A stretch of 37,971 nucleotides of DNA from Verrucomicrobiota bacterium (GCA_014860005.1 JACZKP010000132.1:1-37971), one strand, 5' to 3'. Positions 23,518 through 34,178 are shown, counted from the stretch's first letter. Program-made: numbers and translations. The notes: generated by a model from the letters alone, not told the origin.

Positions 23518-26500
23518 TCACGGAACCGATACGCGATAGAAAAGTGTGCCTACCAGATTGGTCACTGGATTGGCTATGACCGTCACGCACTCCAAGCCGA
23601 AGTAGTTGGTGACGGTCGTCCAATAAACAAGGTTGCTGGAAGTTTCGAGTGAATAGTAGTACCCGGGCGGTGCGACGACTCGAATCAGCGGTGCGTTTGC
23701 GGCCGGAAGCGGGGCGCTCATCAGGCTCAACACCGGGCGCGGCGCGCTGATGTCGGTTCGAAGGCGGAAAAATGAGTTGTGAAGTGCGGACGAAATCGGA
23801 ATCCGAACTTCCTGGTGCTCCACAGTGGTCCAGAGGACGTCAATCGGTTGCCAGTGAATCAGGTTGGTAGAGGCTTCAAGGGTGAATTCCTTCCCGACCG
23901 GAGCTTGAAGTGTCGCTTGGAACTGTTGCTGCGCGTTCAGCCGGGGGGACAGGAGGTGGATGTCCTCGTACAAGCGTGGATTCCGACCAGCGAGGTATTC
24001 CTCCAAATTGGTCAAGCCGTCGCAGTCCGAATCGAACTGCGCATCCAAGGGGTTGTCAGGATCCAGACCGTACGTCAACTCCCAGTCATCAGGCAGGCCG
24101 TCGCCATCGCGATCTCGCGGCAGGACGAAAAGTTCGACCGTGAGATGATTATTGAAGAGCAGCGGGTCCGGAACGGGAGTGCCGGCTGCTTTCACCGAGT
24201 TGATCAACCGGCCCTGCGACTGTCCACCGGGAGAGACCAAGAGGTTCACCGTGGCGGCGGCGTTGGCAACGAGGTTGCCGATGAAGGCGATTTGCTCTTG
24301 ATCGTTCGTGATCACGGTTCCTTGCGAGGCGGTCATGGAAATCAGGTTTAGCCCGTCCGGCAGTCGGTTGGTCAGCAAGACGCCGGAAGCCGCATGGGGC
24401 CCGGCATTGCTGACGACGAGTTGCAGGTCCACCACATCGCCCACCATGACTTGATTCGTGGTAAACGATCCGAGTACCATCACGTCGGCGGCAGGCATGA
24501 GCGAAGTTCGAGTCAGGAAAAGCTGACCGCCCGTGGTGACAAAGGCGAGCCGGTCGGCCCCGCAGCGTATCAAGCACATCGGGCCCCCGGAAACATTGGT
24601 GACAGGAATGGTTGCCACCGGTGCGAAGGTGTCGGAATGGAAGGCCCGCAGTGCCCAGTCGGAATTGGTCGGCATCAGATAGAAGACGTGTTGGGAATCG
24701 GGATTCGCGGTCACTGGAGAGGCGTGGGTCACGCCCGCAAATAATCCAATGGAGGTGAGGGTTTGGGGGTTGATCGCCAATCCGTCTGTTGTGTAAATGC
24801 GGCCGCCGCTGTACAGAATGTTTCCCGTGAAGGCAGGCACAAGCCCAACCCGCATGTCGAGCAGCGACACGCCCCCGGCATCCACATTCATCCGATAGAA
24901 GCCTCCTTCACTGTCTTCGAGGTTGAATCCGTACAGGACAGACCCGGTCGGGCCCGGTTCAATCGCGTTGGGGCCGGTGTGACTCGAAAGGGTGTTGGAG
25001 CGGGCAATACCGTGGTCATAGATTACAACCCCGCGGAACAGGGGCGAGCCTCCCAGCCAGCGCCGCGATACAGCCACCGAGGCCGGGCTGTCAGGCAAAG
25101 CCACCATGTCCTGCACGTCCATCAACTCGCCAATCGAAAACAACAAATCGGCGGTCCGGGTTTGCATATCCACGCGACGGATGGCGGAGGCCCCGTTCAG
25201 ACCCACGTGGAGGTATCGGCCATCCTCAGAAACGGCGAGTCGCCCCGGGTTGTCGCCCACAAAGATGGGTGGCTCAATCACGCCATTCTCGGGATTGACC
25301 GGAAAGATCGAACTGCCCGCCCCGCCGGAAACGCCGATGCCACTTGCATAGATTCTTGCGGTAACCGGGTCGTACACCAGATCACGCGCGGCGAGCTTGA
25401 TTTCCTGCACGCCATCCGGAGCGGCCAAGTAAGCCACGGGCGTGGTCAGCACGCTGAAATTGTTGGTGAACGATGGGTCCATCGAACTCGAGGTGACACT
25501 GGCCGTGTTGGTCAGGATAATCATCTGGCTTGGGGTGACGGTGATGCCCAAGTTTGCCGACTCGCCGTTTGCCAGCAAACTGAGGCGCCACGTTACCGTG
25601 TTGGCGGAGTTCGACACTACACCACTGCTAGCGCTGGCGGAAACGAAGGCGACGCTTGGCGGCAGAGCGTCGGTGATGAGAATGTTCGTGGCGGCGTGCG
25701 GGCCGTTGTTTGTGACCACAAGCGTGTAGAGCAAATTGCTGCCCACGAACACCGGATTCGGGTGCGCATTTTGAACTAGGGTAAGATCGGCCGGCGGACC
25801 GTCAGGGACAAGTGATGTCCGCAGGATAAACACCTGCCCGCTGCTGGTGCGGAAGGCAAACCGGTCCTCTCCGCAGCGAAGCAGCCGCGTTGCCTCGCCC
25901 AGCACATTCGTTATTGTCAGCGAGCCAAGCTCGATGCGGGTCCGCGGGTCAAAGCAGCGAAGTTGGCGTGTGGTGCCGCTGGAGGAGAGGAAATAAACGC
26001 GGCCAACCATTGGATCCGGAGCGACCAATCCCGAGATGTAGAAGCTGCCGATCTTGGTGAGCGTCATCGGGTCGAACACTGTTCCACCAGTGGAGTAGAT
26101 CATGCCGCCATCACCAGCGATCGGAATGCCATCCAGGAGATCGTTGGCGCTGGCACGCTCCACAAAACCCGTGGAGTTCAATTCAATCCGGGTGGTCTTT
26201 TGGGGGACGCTGTTCCAATAGAGCCCGAGCCCAAGGTTGGTTGAAAAGAACTCGAAAGTGTTTTGCCAGATCGCCAGAGCGGGCCGAGGCGTGGCATTGT
26301 CGTAAACGACCAAGGACGGGCTGCCTCCACCCAGCGCACCCGGAAACTTGAGAACGACGGCCAGCGCCTCCGACTGCTGCGGAATGCGTTTGATCTCGTC
26401 GGCCATACTCTCGCTTTGCCCGGTGGCGATACTGAATGGCACCCGCAATTCCATGGTGCCACCGGGCAGTTGTATGCGACGAAACTCCCGGCCCCGGTCA

Positions 26501-29500
26501 GCCAGCACCGTCAGGTTCGAACCGTCATCGCTGATGGTCAATTGCGACAAGTCCGGCCCGACCGGTATGGGCGTTCCAATCAAGCCGGTCGCCGGATCAA
26601 TCTTCACGATGCTACCGGAGAAATCGCCCGGATGATTTGTCGGGGTTGCATAGAGCAGGCCGGAAACCGGGTCATAGGCGAGATCCGCCGTCCGCAAATC
26701 CACCACGCCAACCGCATCCGAGCCAAGGTTGAGTCGCACGGGCAAGGTCAGCGTGACCGAGTTGTCTTCAATCGCCGGATCGTGGCTGTCACTGGTTGCC
26801 ACACCCAGCAGGCTGAAGTTACCGGCGCGCAGAGGCTGAAGCGTGAGTTGGACTTCAGCCCTGCCGCCGTTGGTCAGCGTGCCCAGCAGACAACTGACCA
26901 GTCCGGCGGCCTGGGTAATCGAGCCTTGGGAGCTGGTCACACTCACCACAACCGCGTTGGTAGGGAAGCGATTCAGGAGCACGACATTGGTCGCTGGGTT
27001 GGGCCCGGCGTTCGTCAGGGTCAAGGTGAACGTAAGGTTGCTGCCGACGAAATGCGGCCCGCTGCTCACCGATTGCGTGAGGTTGAGGTCGGCTGTCGGC
27101 CCCGCCGGTGCCAGCGGGGACCGCAGCAGAAAGAGCTGGTTGCTGGTGGTGCAGAAAGCCAGACCATCCGCGCCCCAGCGAACCAGGTTGGTGGGATTGC
27201 CCAGCACATTGGTGACCATGGCAGAACCCAGGAACGCCAGGGTCGCCGGCTCGTAACTGCGCACCTGCCAGATATTGGCAACGCGCGTCAGGAAGTAAAT
27301 CCGTCCGTTGGCGAGATCGGGTTCGACCAGCGTGCCGGCGCCCAGTCCCGCGTAGCTGCCCAGGATGACGCGACTGGTGGCTTCGGCGCGCTTGCCGCCA
27401 GTGGTGTAGAAATGATCGCCTGCGAATTCCAGGTTCTCATTGGCCACGGACGATAGGGCGGCACCTTGCTCCGTCAGATTGGTGCTGCCGATGAGGAATT
27501 TCCGCAGGCCGGTCCCATAAAGCACATTGGGGTCGCGGCCAAATTCGAGGTGATTCACCACCGTCGAAAGTTGCACCCCGGGACGCAACACGCCGTCGTC
27601 CAGAACCTGCACGGACCGCAAGCCGCCTCCCTGCTTGCTCACCGCCAGCGACGCCGCGAAACCTGGCACCACGGCCATGTCCAACAGGACAAAGGGTGTT
27701 GAAACGTTCGTGCCGAGGGAGAAATCCAGTTCCAGCGCGCCGTTGGTGGTGTTGATGCGGCCCACGCGACGGCCGGCGTCCAAGGCGGCGTAAAGGAAGC
27801 GCGCGTCGTCCGAAAGCGCGAGCCGGCCCGGCACACTGGGCATCGGCCAGTTGGTTTCCACCAAGGCATAGGCGGGATTGATGACGCTGACGCCGCCCGC
27901 CGCGCCGCTAACGTAGAGCCGGCCCTCGAGCGGATTGTAGGCGAGGTCGTTGGCCGTTTGACTGAGAATGGTGGTCGCACCGGGCGCGAGCACCAAGGCC
28001 GCGGAATTTGTCAACGCCTGGACGTTGTTCGCCTGGTCAGGATCAGGCGTGCCGGAGGTGGCGCCGGCCACTGCGTATAAACTACCCGGTTGTGCGGGCA
28101 CGACTGTGACGTTCACTGACGCCGCCGCATCCACCGCCAGCAAGCCAAGGTTCACCACCAGTTCCGAACCATGAATCACAATCGAGCCGGCGGACGTTGT
28201 GGCGGTAGTGACGATCGCGTTGGTTGAAACCCGGAACAACACCTGGCTGTCCGGGGCGGCGTTGGGACCGGAATTGGTGACGCTGATGGAGTAAACGAAG
28301 TTGCTGCCCACGGTGGCCAGCGGCTCCAAAGCCGTGATGTCCAATGCGAGGTCAGCCGGCGGACCGTTGGGGATCAATTGCGTGTGCAGGATGAACACTT
28401 GTCCGCCGCCGGTGCGGAACGCCAGTCCGTTTGTGCCCCACCGTGTGAGGCTGCCGGGCGTTCCGGAGACCCCGGGAACCAGGCGCGAGCCAACGGCAAC
28501 GAGCGTGGCTTTGTCAATCGCGTGCAGATAGGCAAAGGCCCCGGCGCTCGAAATGTAATAAGCCCGCCCAGCCGCAGCATCATAACAAAGTGCTGAATTG
28601 TTCGTGATCGCCTTCACATTGCCCAACCGGGTACGAGTGAACGGATCAATCAAAATGCCCACCGACGTGAACAAATAACCGTCCGCCCAAGCGAGAGTGA
28701 TTGGCGTGGAGGAAGGCAGCAACGTCGCGTGTGTGTCGAGCAACGAAATCCCGTTGGTCTGAACGGCGTACCGACGGAAGCCGCCAGACGTGTGGTCCTG
28801 ATAGTAGAAGAGCGCCGGATCATCGCCGAATTCGAGACTGAAACCGGTCGAGTTGAAGCTCTGCACGTTGGTTCGCTGGGCGCCATCCTCATAGATACCC
28901 AGCCAGGTGGAATTGTTGTTCACACTCCGGCTGCCGGCCAACACCGTTAAGTTGTCGCCGGGCACGACCTCCAGGGCATGAGCCTGTGCGCGGGGTTCGG
29001 CGGGATTGATCAGAAACCGGTTGGTGATGGCCAATGCCGGCAACGTCAGCGCGTTCAGTCCGTAATCCACCCCGGCGTAAAGTAGGCTGTCGTCGCGTGC
29101 GTGCGCGAGTCGCCCGGCATTCCCACCCAAGGTGGACTCAAAGCGCACCGTGCGCGCCAGGGGATCAATGGAGAGCAAAGCCCCGGCCCAGTGCGGCGCG
29201 CTGTTGCTTGCGGTGACCAGCAACCGGCCCAGCGAGGGCGACCACACCAGGTCATTCGCCGCGAGTTTCAGTTGTGCCACACTTTCCAGTTTAGAGATGT
29301 CCCCCACTTGGAGCGCGAAGACCGCGTGGTTGTTGCCCGGCACCGGATCGGGCGTCGCGGTCACGGCGCTCGCAGTAACGGTGACCACTCCGGCCGAACC
29401 GGCACGCATCGTATAAGTCAAGGTGGCTTGGGCGCCCGCCTCCAAGGCGGAGAGCGACCAAATAATCATACCGCCGTTCGTGCTCCACGAGCCGCTGCTG

Positions 29501-32500
29501 CCGTCAGCCGACACAATGGTTGTGACCGGCGAAAACTGGTTCGTGATTTGCATGGCCGCTGCCGAAGCCGGTCCCCGGTTGGTCACAATCAGGATGAAGT
29601 TCGCTTCGCCGCCAGCCTCGACCGGAACCGTCGGACCACTGATTTGCAGAACCACATCGGCGCTGGCTTGCGGTTGGATCAGCGGCGAACGGATCACAAA
29701 CAGTTGATTGCTGGTCGTGCGAAAAGCAAGGCCGTTCGTGCCCCATCGAATCAAGCTCGTCGGGGTGCCGGCAACGTTGGGCACGGCAATGCTGCCCAAC
29801 CAGCGGCGACTCGCAAGTTCATGAACCTTGATCTGCCAGCCGTTGGTTTGGATCAGGTAGTAAAACCGGTTGGCCGCCGCATCGGGTTCCACGAGGCCGG
29901 CGGATTCCGCGCCGGCTACCACCCACGCCACTTTGAATGGCTGGGTTTCAAGGACTCGCCCGGCCGTGCTGAAAAGCTGGCCCGCGGCATACTCCACGTC
30001 GTCCCCAGCCGAATAGAACGATGGGAATGTCTCGGCGAAGGTGACACCATTGGCGTCTACTGCACAGCGGCGCAAGTCGCCGTTATTGTATCCGAACAAG
30101 GTGCCTGCGTCGGTGTCGAACTCGACCCGCCAATTACCACCGGCGGCGGTGACATTGGATCGCATCACACCGTCATCAAACACACCGATGCCCCAGCCAT
30201 ATTCGCCAGCCATCGGTCCTGCTCTCCGAACGCGCCACGCCACCAAGGCGTCTGGACGGCCAGGCACGACGGCCATGTCCGCTGCATAGAACGGATACCA
30301 AGTGCCATTGATATCCTCGCCACCCAGGGTGAATTCAAGGTTTTGGGAAAGGCTGCTCATTGACAGGCGGCGCACCAACGCAACGTCGGGCAGGGATACG
30401 TACAAAAACTGCCCGTCCAAGGACCGTGCCATTCGGGCCGGCCGTTGGTCGAGCGGGGTGAAGGAATCGCTCAAACCGCGATAGGGGTCGAACACAGCAA
30501 TACCATTGTCGGGTCCGGCTGGATTGTTTCCGACGCTCAGCACGAGGCGGTCGCGCACCGGATCATAGAGGAGATTTTCCGTGGCTGCATTTACGGGAAA
30601 GACCCCGAAACCTTCCGGCGGAAGTTCGACGTATAACGGAAGGGTGGCGGTATTGTTTGCCGGCATCGAGTCCACTTCGAAACCCAAGGCGCAGGTGAAG
30701 TTGGTTTGCCAGCCCGCATTGCCAAATCGCAACGTCACTTCAAGGGTGGCATTGGAACCCGTTCCCAGTGCGGAGAGCTTCCAAGTGAATGCGGCATCGG
30801 TCAGCGTTACGCTGCCGTTGGAAGCCAGCGTTTGCACCGCCAGGGCATTGGCCGGGAGTGCATTGGTAACCCGCACCAACGAGGCCACGCCCGGCCCGGC
30901 GTTGGACACAGTGAGGGTGAAATGGTAATCGTTGCCGACCACCGCGACAGGCGTGGAAGAGGTCAGCGAAAGATGCAGGTCGGCGGGTGGATGGTCCGGT
31001 TGAATCAAGTCGGGTCGAATGAACCACAACTCGCCGTTGCCGGTCGCGTAGGCCAGGCCGTTTGTGCCCCAGCGAATGAATCGGGAGGGCGTGCCGGGAG
31101 AACTGGGCACCGGCAGTTGAAACAGAGGGTGAAGGAGGTCCCGATCATAAACCCGCAGTTTATAAAAGCTGGCCCCATAGTTGAAGTAGCCCGCCAGATA
31201 GAAAACACGCCGCGCCGCCGGACTCACCTCGGTCAGGGCTGTGTGGTATAACTGTTCGAGCACGCCGGGATAACTGCCCAGCAAACCAAGATTCACGGCG
31301 GAAAAGAAATTGCCGGCGTCGTCATAGATCACACCGTCCCGATACGTCATCAAGTTGCGCGCTGAGTCAGTGGCGGTGGCCAGAATAACGCCCGTCGTGG
31401 CGTTGCCTTTGGCCAGCGGAGGTGACAAAAGCACTTGTGCTCCGCTCGACATGGGTTCCAACAACCAGCCGCCACTGGCGTCAAAATTGGGCAGCGAAAC
31501 CGGCATGCCGCCGTCGTAACGTTTGATGCCCGTGCGGTAGGTGTTGCCGATAAAATCCCGGTCGCGCGTCTCGACGACGACGGAGTCAGCCATGCCTGGC
31601 GCCACGCAGAAGTCATAAGCGAAACGAACTGGTTCTGCGCTCGTACCGAGCGCGTACTGAAGGCCGGCTTGTCGGGTGGTGATGTCAAATCGCCGGAGCG
31701 CGGCAGCATTGCTGATCGCCACATAAAGCCAGTTGCCGCTGGAGGCCAATTCGATTTGTCCAGGATCAATCCCCATCGAGTAGGAGTTTGTCACGTCGCC
31801 GGTCGCCGGGTCTATCGCCACGAGTTGATTGGAATAAACGCCACCATTGGCCGGCACGGTTGCAAACAGGGTTTGGGAGGGTTCGTGCCAGGCAATGTCC
31901 ATAACCCTCTGGCTGACCGCCATAAAGGGTGGCAGACCGACATTAAACGCATCACTCTCGCCCGGCGGCGGAGATGAACGCAGACGAACTGCCCGGCCCG
32001 GTGCCAGGACGGTTACTGACAGGTATCGCTGTCCGCCGGCGAAGCTCCCGGAATCGGTGATGTCCATCGGCAATGCGCCTTCCAGTCCGTCGGCGGTGAG
32101 CGCCGCGCTGCCATGGAAGTTCGTCAGCCGATTCCCGTCCGCCGCATGAGCCGTGAGCAGGATGCCGAACGCGCTGCCTGTGGTTTGCAGCCAACCGACA
32201 CTGGAAAACCGGATGTGGTGGGCATCGTTCTCCAGGATCTCCAGACTGTTGCTAACGGAGCCAAAACCCGGGGTGTTCGCCAGAATCGTGACCCGTTGAG
32301 CAGTCGCCACCGTGGCATTGTCCTCCACGGTGAGGTTGAACGTTACGTTGGTTTGGCCCGCCAGGACAGTCACCGTTTCCGGCACGATCACCAGTGCCGG
32401 GTTGCTTGAGCTGAGTGCCACAACGACATTGGAAGAAACGCTCAGGCTCAGCCTGAAGCTCCCCGCATTGGTCACCACCCCGCTGCCTTCGAGGACTGAG

Positions 32501-32667
32501 TTCGGCAGCAACAGTGTCAATTGCGCCAACGATTCCTGCGCACCCGGAATCAGCAGGCAGCCAGCCACAAAGAGCCATGCGAACAACCCTGGGCATCTCC
32601 ACGCACGGAGACGCCGGGAGGTGGGAGTGTCGTCGCTTTTTGTTTTGGTGCAACTTGTGGTGTTCAT
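23518..32667 (-). CDS. Giant secreted repeat protein (about 3,049 residues): six propeller+DUF11 units
   Basis: The ATG at 32667 is preceded by AAGGAG at 11 nt and gives a signal peptide (LFAWLFVAGCLLIPGAQESLAQ). A Calx-beta/Ig-like domain follows (LLLPNSVLEGSGVVT...). Then come six copies of a unit of about 430 residues. Each has a YncE-like beta-propeller (DPATG, RRF, DGVMRSNV) ending in RWGTNGLAF-type sequence, followed by a DUF11 domain starting ADL/ADV and containing VTN.GP.A. DUF11 starts lie near 30985, 29665, 28358, 27096, 25797 and 24495. The C-terminus has a calcium-binding DRDGDGLPDDWE/DSDCDGLTNLEEY segment (about 24120-23990) and two 'LEASTNLIHWQ' modules. It should be exported and probably act at the surface as an adhesin or matrix protein. 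No sorting motif was seen. Confidence 0.88.
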   Translation of the reverse strand: MNTTSCTKTKSDDTPTSRRLRAWRCPGLFAWLFVAGCLLIPGAQESLAQLTLLLPNSVLEGSGVVTNAGSFRLSLSVSSNVVVALSSSNPALVIVPETVTVLAGQTNVTFNLTVEDNATVATAQRVTILANTPGFGSVSNSLEILENDAHHIRFSSVGWLQTTGSAFGILLTAHAADGNRLTNFHGSAALTADGLEGALPMDITDSGSFAGGQRYLSVTVLAPGRAVRLRSSPPPGESDAFNVGLPPFMAVSQRVMDIAWHEPSQTLFATVPANGGVYSNQLVAIDPATGDVTNSYSMGIDPGQIELASSGNWLYVAISNAAALRRFDITTRQAGLQYALGTSAEPVRFAYDFCVAPGMADSVVVETRDRDFIGNTYRTGIKRYDGGMPVSLPNFDASGGWLLEPMSSGAQVLLSPPLAKGNATTGVILATATDSARNLMTYRDGVIYDDAGNFFSAVNLGLLGSYPGVLEQLYHTALTEVSPAARRVFYLAGYFNYGASFYKLRVYDRDLLHPLFQLPVPSSPGTPSRFIRWGTNGLAYATGNGELWFIRPDLIQPDHPPADLHLSLTSSTPVAVVGNDYHFTLTVSNAGPGVASLVRVTNALPANALAVQTLASNGSVTLTDAAFTWKLSALGTGSNATLEVTLRFGNAGWQTNFTCALGFEVDSMPANNTATLPLYVELPPEGFGVFPVNAATENLLYDPVRDRLVLSVGNNPAGPDNGIAVFDPYRGLSDSFTPLDQRPARMARSLDGQFLYVSLPDVALVRRLSMSSLSQNLEFTLGGEDINGTWYPFYAADMAVVPGRPDALVAWRVRRAGPMAGEYGWGIGVFDDGVMRSNVTAAGGNWRVEFDTDAGTLFGYNNGDLRRCAVDANGVTFAETFPSFYSAGDDVEYAAGQLFSTAGRVLETQPFKVAWVVAGAESAGLVEPDAAANRFYYLIQTNGWQIKVHELASRRWLGSIAVPNVAGTPTSLIRWGTNGLAFRTTSNQLFVIRSPLIQPQASADVVLQISGPTVPVEAGGEANFILIVTNRGPASAAAMQITNQFSPVTTIVSADGSSGSWSTNGGMIIWSLSALEAGAQATLTYTMRAGSAGVVTVTASAVTATPDPVPGNNHAVFALQVGDISKLESVAQLKLAANDLVWSPSLGRLLVTASNSAPHWAGALLSIDPLARTVRFESTLGGNAGRLAHARDDSLLYAGVDYGLNALTLPALAITNRFLINPAEPRAQAHALEVVPGDNLTVLAGSRSVNNNSTWLGIYEDGAQRTNVQSFNSTGFSLEFGDDPALFYYQDHTSGGFRRYAVQTNGISLLDTHATLLPSSTPITLAWADGYLFTSVGILIDPFTRTRLGNVKAITNNSALCYDAAAGRAYYISSAGAFAYLHAIDKATLVAVGSRLVPGVSGTPGSLTRWGTNGLAFRTGGGQVFILHTQLIPNGPPADLALDITALEPLATVGSNFVYSISVTNSGPNAAPDSQVLFRVSTNAIVTTATTSAGSIVIHGSELVVNLGLLAVDAAASVNVTVVPAQPGSLYAVAGATSGTPDPDQANNVQALTNSAALVLAPGATTILSQTANDLAYNPLEGRLYVSGAAGGVSVINPAYALVETNWPMPSVPGRLALSDDARFLYAALDAGRRVGRINTTNGALELDFSLGTNVSTPFVLLDMAVVPGFAASLAVSKQGGGLRSVQVLDDGVLRPGVQLSTVVNHLEFGRDPNVLYGTGLRKFLIGSTNLTEQGAALSSVANENLEFAGDHFYTTGGKRAEATSRVILGSYAGLGAGTLVEPDLANGRIYFLTRVANIWQVRSYEPATLAFLGSAMVTNVLGNPTNLVRWGADGLAFCTTSNQLFLLRSPLAPAGPTADLNLTQSVSSGPHFVGSNLTFTLTLTNAGPNPATNVVLLNRFPTNAVVVSVTSSQGSITQAAGLVSCLLGTLTNGGRAEVQLTLQPLRAGNFSLLGVATSDSHDPAIEDNSVTLTLPVRLNLGSDAVGVVDLRTADLAYDPVSGLLYATPTNHPGDFSGSIVKIDPATGLIGTPIPVGPDLSQLTISDDGSNLTVLADRGREFRRIQLPGGTMELRVPFSIATGQSESMADEIKRIPQQSEALAVVLKFPGALGGGSPSLVVYDNATPRPALAIWQNTFEFFSTNLGLGLYWNSVPQKTTRIELNSTGFVERASANDLLDGIPIAGDGGMIYSTGGTVFDPMTLTKIGSFYISGLVAPDPMVGRVYFLSSSGTTRQLRCFDPRTRIELGSLTITNVLGEATRLLRCGEDRFAFRTSSGQVFILRTSLVPDGPPADLTLVQNAHPNPVFVGSNLLYTLVVTNNGPHAATNILITDALPPSVAFVSASASSGVVSNSANTVTWRLSLLANGESANLGITVTPSQMIILTNTASVTSSSMDPSFTNNFSVLTTPVAYLAAPDGVQEIKLAARDLVYDPVTARIYASGIGVSGGAGSSIFPVNPENGVIEPPIFVGDNPGRLAVSEDGRYLHVGLNGASAIRRVDMQTRTADLLFSIGELMDVQDMVALPDSPASVAVSRRWLGGSPLFRGVVIYDHGIARSNTLSSHTGPNAIEPGPTGSVLYGFNLEDSEGGFYRMNVDAGGVSLLDMRVGLVPAFTGNILYSGGRIYTTDGLAINPQTLTSIGLFAGVTHASPVTANPDSQHVFYLMPTNSDWALRAFHSDTFAPVATIPVTNVSGGPMCLIRCGADRLAFVTTGGQLFLTRTSLMPAADVMVLGSFTTNQVMVGDVVDLQLVVSNAGPHAASGVLLTNRLPDGLNLISMTASQGTVITNDQEQIAFIGNLVANAAATVNLLVSPGGQSQGRLINSVKAAGTPVPDPLLFNNHLTVELFVLPRDRDGDGLPDDWELTYGLDPDNPLDAQFDSDCDGLTNLEEYLAGRNPRLYEDIHLLSPRLNAQQQFQATLQAPVGKEFTLEASTNLIHWQPIDVLWTTVEHQEVRIPISSALHNSFFRLRTDISAPRPVLSLMSAPLPAANAPLIRVVAPPGYYYSLETSSNLVYWTTVTNYFGLECVTVIANPVTNLVGTLFYRVSVP
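24130..31900 (-). repeat. Six-fold internal repeat (about 1,260-1,320 nt per unit) in the giant gene
   Basis: Unit spacing measured between DUF11 starts is about 1,320, 1,307, 1,262, 1,299 and 1,302 nt. The propeller and DUF11 parts repeat together, so the unit was duplicated as a pair. The DNA copies are diverged, so duplication is old or the copies have been reshaped by selection. Confidence 0.8.
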
Positions 32668-33081
32668 TTGAAGCTCAACTCCTTGAGGGTCACCGTGGCT
32701 GGGCAGATTGAGTGCCTGCGTTGACGGAGCATTCCGCATGCGGCGGGTCGAAAGAAAAGGCAACGTGGCATCATCACCCCGTCGTAGCTGGAAAGACTGC
32801 TCTGACATAACCCGTCAATCCTGTAACACCCTTTACTCCACAACGTCGAGTCAAATTGCGGTTTTTAGCCGGTTTCGCCATCAACTTCGCCGCCATCGGG
32901 TTATCGCCGTGCCTGCGGGACCGACGATGCAACTGGCAATGCTGGCTTGCGCCGATTTCACGGTTGCTCGACGGCAGCGGTCCTGGCGACTTCAGACGAA
33001 AAGCTGAAAGCGCATTCGATTCTTAAGAACCCTTCTTGAGCGTTGAACTCGGCCCGGTCGGAATCAATACTCGATACCGAA
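32668..33081. other. Divergent intergenic region, about 410 bp
   Basis: It separates the minus-strand giant gene from the plus-strand lipid-kinase series and should hold two promoters. I could not identify a convincing -35/-10 pair. Open frames here are short and shadow-like. No palindrome comparable to the other repeats was seen. Confidence 0.5.
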
Positions 33082-33252
33082 ATGACTACCTCGGTGATTG
33101 GTTTGGAACTCAAGGCGGCGGTGGGGCGCGGCAACTTCGAGCATCTGCAGAGGATGATCGCCGGTGCGCAGCCGAGCAGTCTCCCCATCCGTTTGATTGC
33201 GATTTGTTATCGGAAGCAAGCAGCCGGCGCCAGGCGGGCCAAGCACTCATGA
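33082..33252 (+). CDS. Possible small protein overlapping the kinase start (56 residues)
   Basis: An ATG at 33082 opens a frame beginning MTTSVIGLELKAAVGRGN and ending in a basic tail. Its TGA overlaps the next gene's ATG as ATGA (33249-33252), the arrangement of coupled genes. The sequence has no recognisable motif and the ribosome-binding site is weak, so it may be chance or a leader that sets up kinase translation. Confidence 0.3.
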   Translation: MTTSVIGLELKAAVGRGNFEHLQRMIAGAQPSSLPIRLIAICYRKQAAGARRAKHS

Positions 33253-34178
33253 ACTCCAGGCGAGCCGGATTCATCGTCAATCCGAACGCCGGCGTGGGTC
33301 GCTGCCGGGCGCAGTGGACCGATCTGCAGAGAACATTTCACCAAACCGGCAGTACGGAGAAAGTCTTGTTCACATCGCGTCCCGGCGACGCCGTGGGTTT
33401 CGCGCAAGCATTGGCCACCGAATGTGACATCGTTGTAGCAGTGGGCGGCGATGGCACGATCTTCGAAGTGGCCAGTGGCATCTTGCTGGCGGCAAATTCT
33501 CGGACTCTCATGGGCATGGTGCCGCTCGGTACGGGAAACGACACCGCCCGGCTCTGCGGCATCAATGATGTCGCGCAGGCACAAGCGGCGCTTCGCGGCG
33601 ACCACACGCGGGCGTTGGACACGATCCGGATTCGTTGCCGCGCGCAAGGAACCAACGTTACCCGTCATGCCTTGCTTTACGGTTCCGTAGGCATCATCGG
33701 CCAGGTGCTCAAGCAAACCACTACCCGGGTGAAGCGCCTGTTTGGCCGGCGGCTGGCCTACCCCGTGGGCGCCCTTCGCGCCATCTGGTCTTATCAAGCG
33801 GCAAAAATGCGCGTGGTTTGTGACGGGCAGACCTCGGAGAAGCCCTTCCTGCTGGTCAGTGTGAGCAACAGCGAATACGCAGGCGGCGGCATGCGGCTCG
33901 CGCCCGGGGCGAAGATGGAGGACGGCTTGCTGGACGTGAACCTGTGCGAACCGGTGGGACGATGGCGGGCCATTGCCCTGCTCTGGCGAATGTGTCGGGG
34001 ACGACACTTGTCGCATCCCCAACTGCGCTTTTTCACCGCGCGCTCCGTCGGGGTGGACGCGGACCCGCCGACTGACGTGCAGGCAGACGGCGAGATCATC
34101 GGGCACACGCCGGCACAGTTGGACGTCTTCCCGCAGGGGCTGAAAGTGCTGGTGCCCGAATTCCACCACAACGGCTGA
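33249..34178 (+). CDS. Diacylglycerol-kinase-family lipid kinase
   Basis: A cytosolic or membrane-associated enzyme of 309 residues that should phosphorylate a lipid such as diacylglycerol, using ATP. The catalytic-domain signature VNPNAGVGR is at residues 10-18, the nucleotide-binding GGDGT at 66-70 and LGTGND at 93-98. The C-terminal beta-sandwich ends QADGEIIG, the usual 'DGE' position for this family. The length is normal. The start ATG overlaps the stop of a possible 56-codon frame. Close relatives also include sphingosine- and ceramide-kinase-like proteins, so the exact lipid is not certain. Confidence 0.9.
   Translation: MNSRRAGFIVNPNAGVGRCRAQWTDLQRTFHQTGSTEKVLFTSRPGDAVGFAQALATECDIVVAVGGDGTIFEVASGILLAANSRTLMGMVPLGTGNDTARLCGINDVAQAQAALRGDHTRALDTIRIRCRAQGTNVTRHALLYGSVGIIGQVLKQTTTRVKRLFGRRLAYPVGALRAIWSYQAAKMRVVCDGQTSEKPFLLVSVSNSEYAGGGMRLAPGAKMEDGLLDVNLCEPVGRWRAIALLWRMCRGRHLSHPQLRFFTARSVGVDADPPTDVQADGEIIGHTPAQLDVFPQGLKVLVPEFHHNG

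Noticed and set aside
29101..30363. Plus-strand open frame of about 420 codons within the giant gene
   Set aside because: Antisense shadow of a repeat protein; it has Arg/His/Gly-rich composition and no domain.
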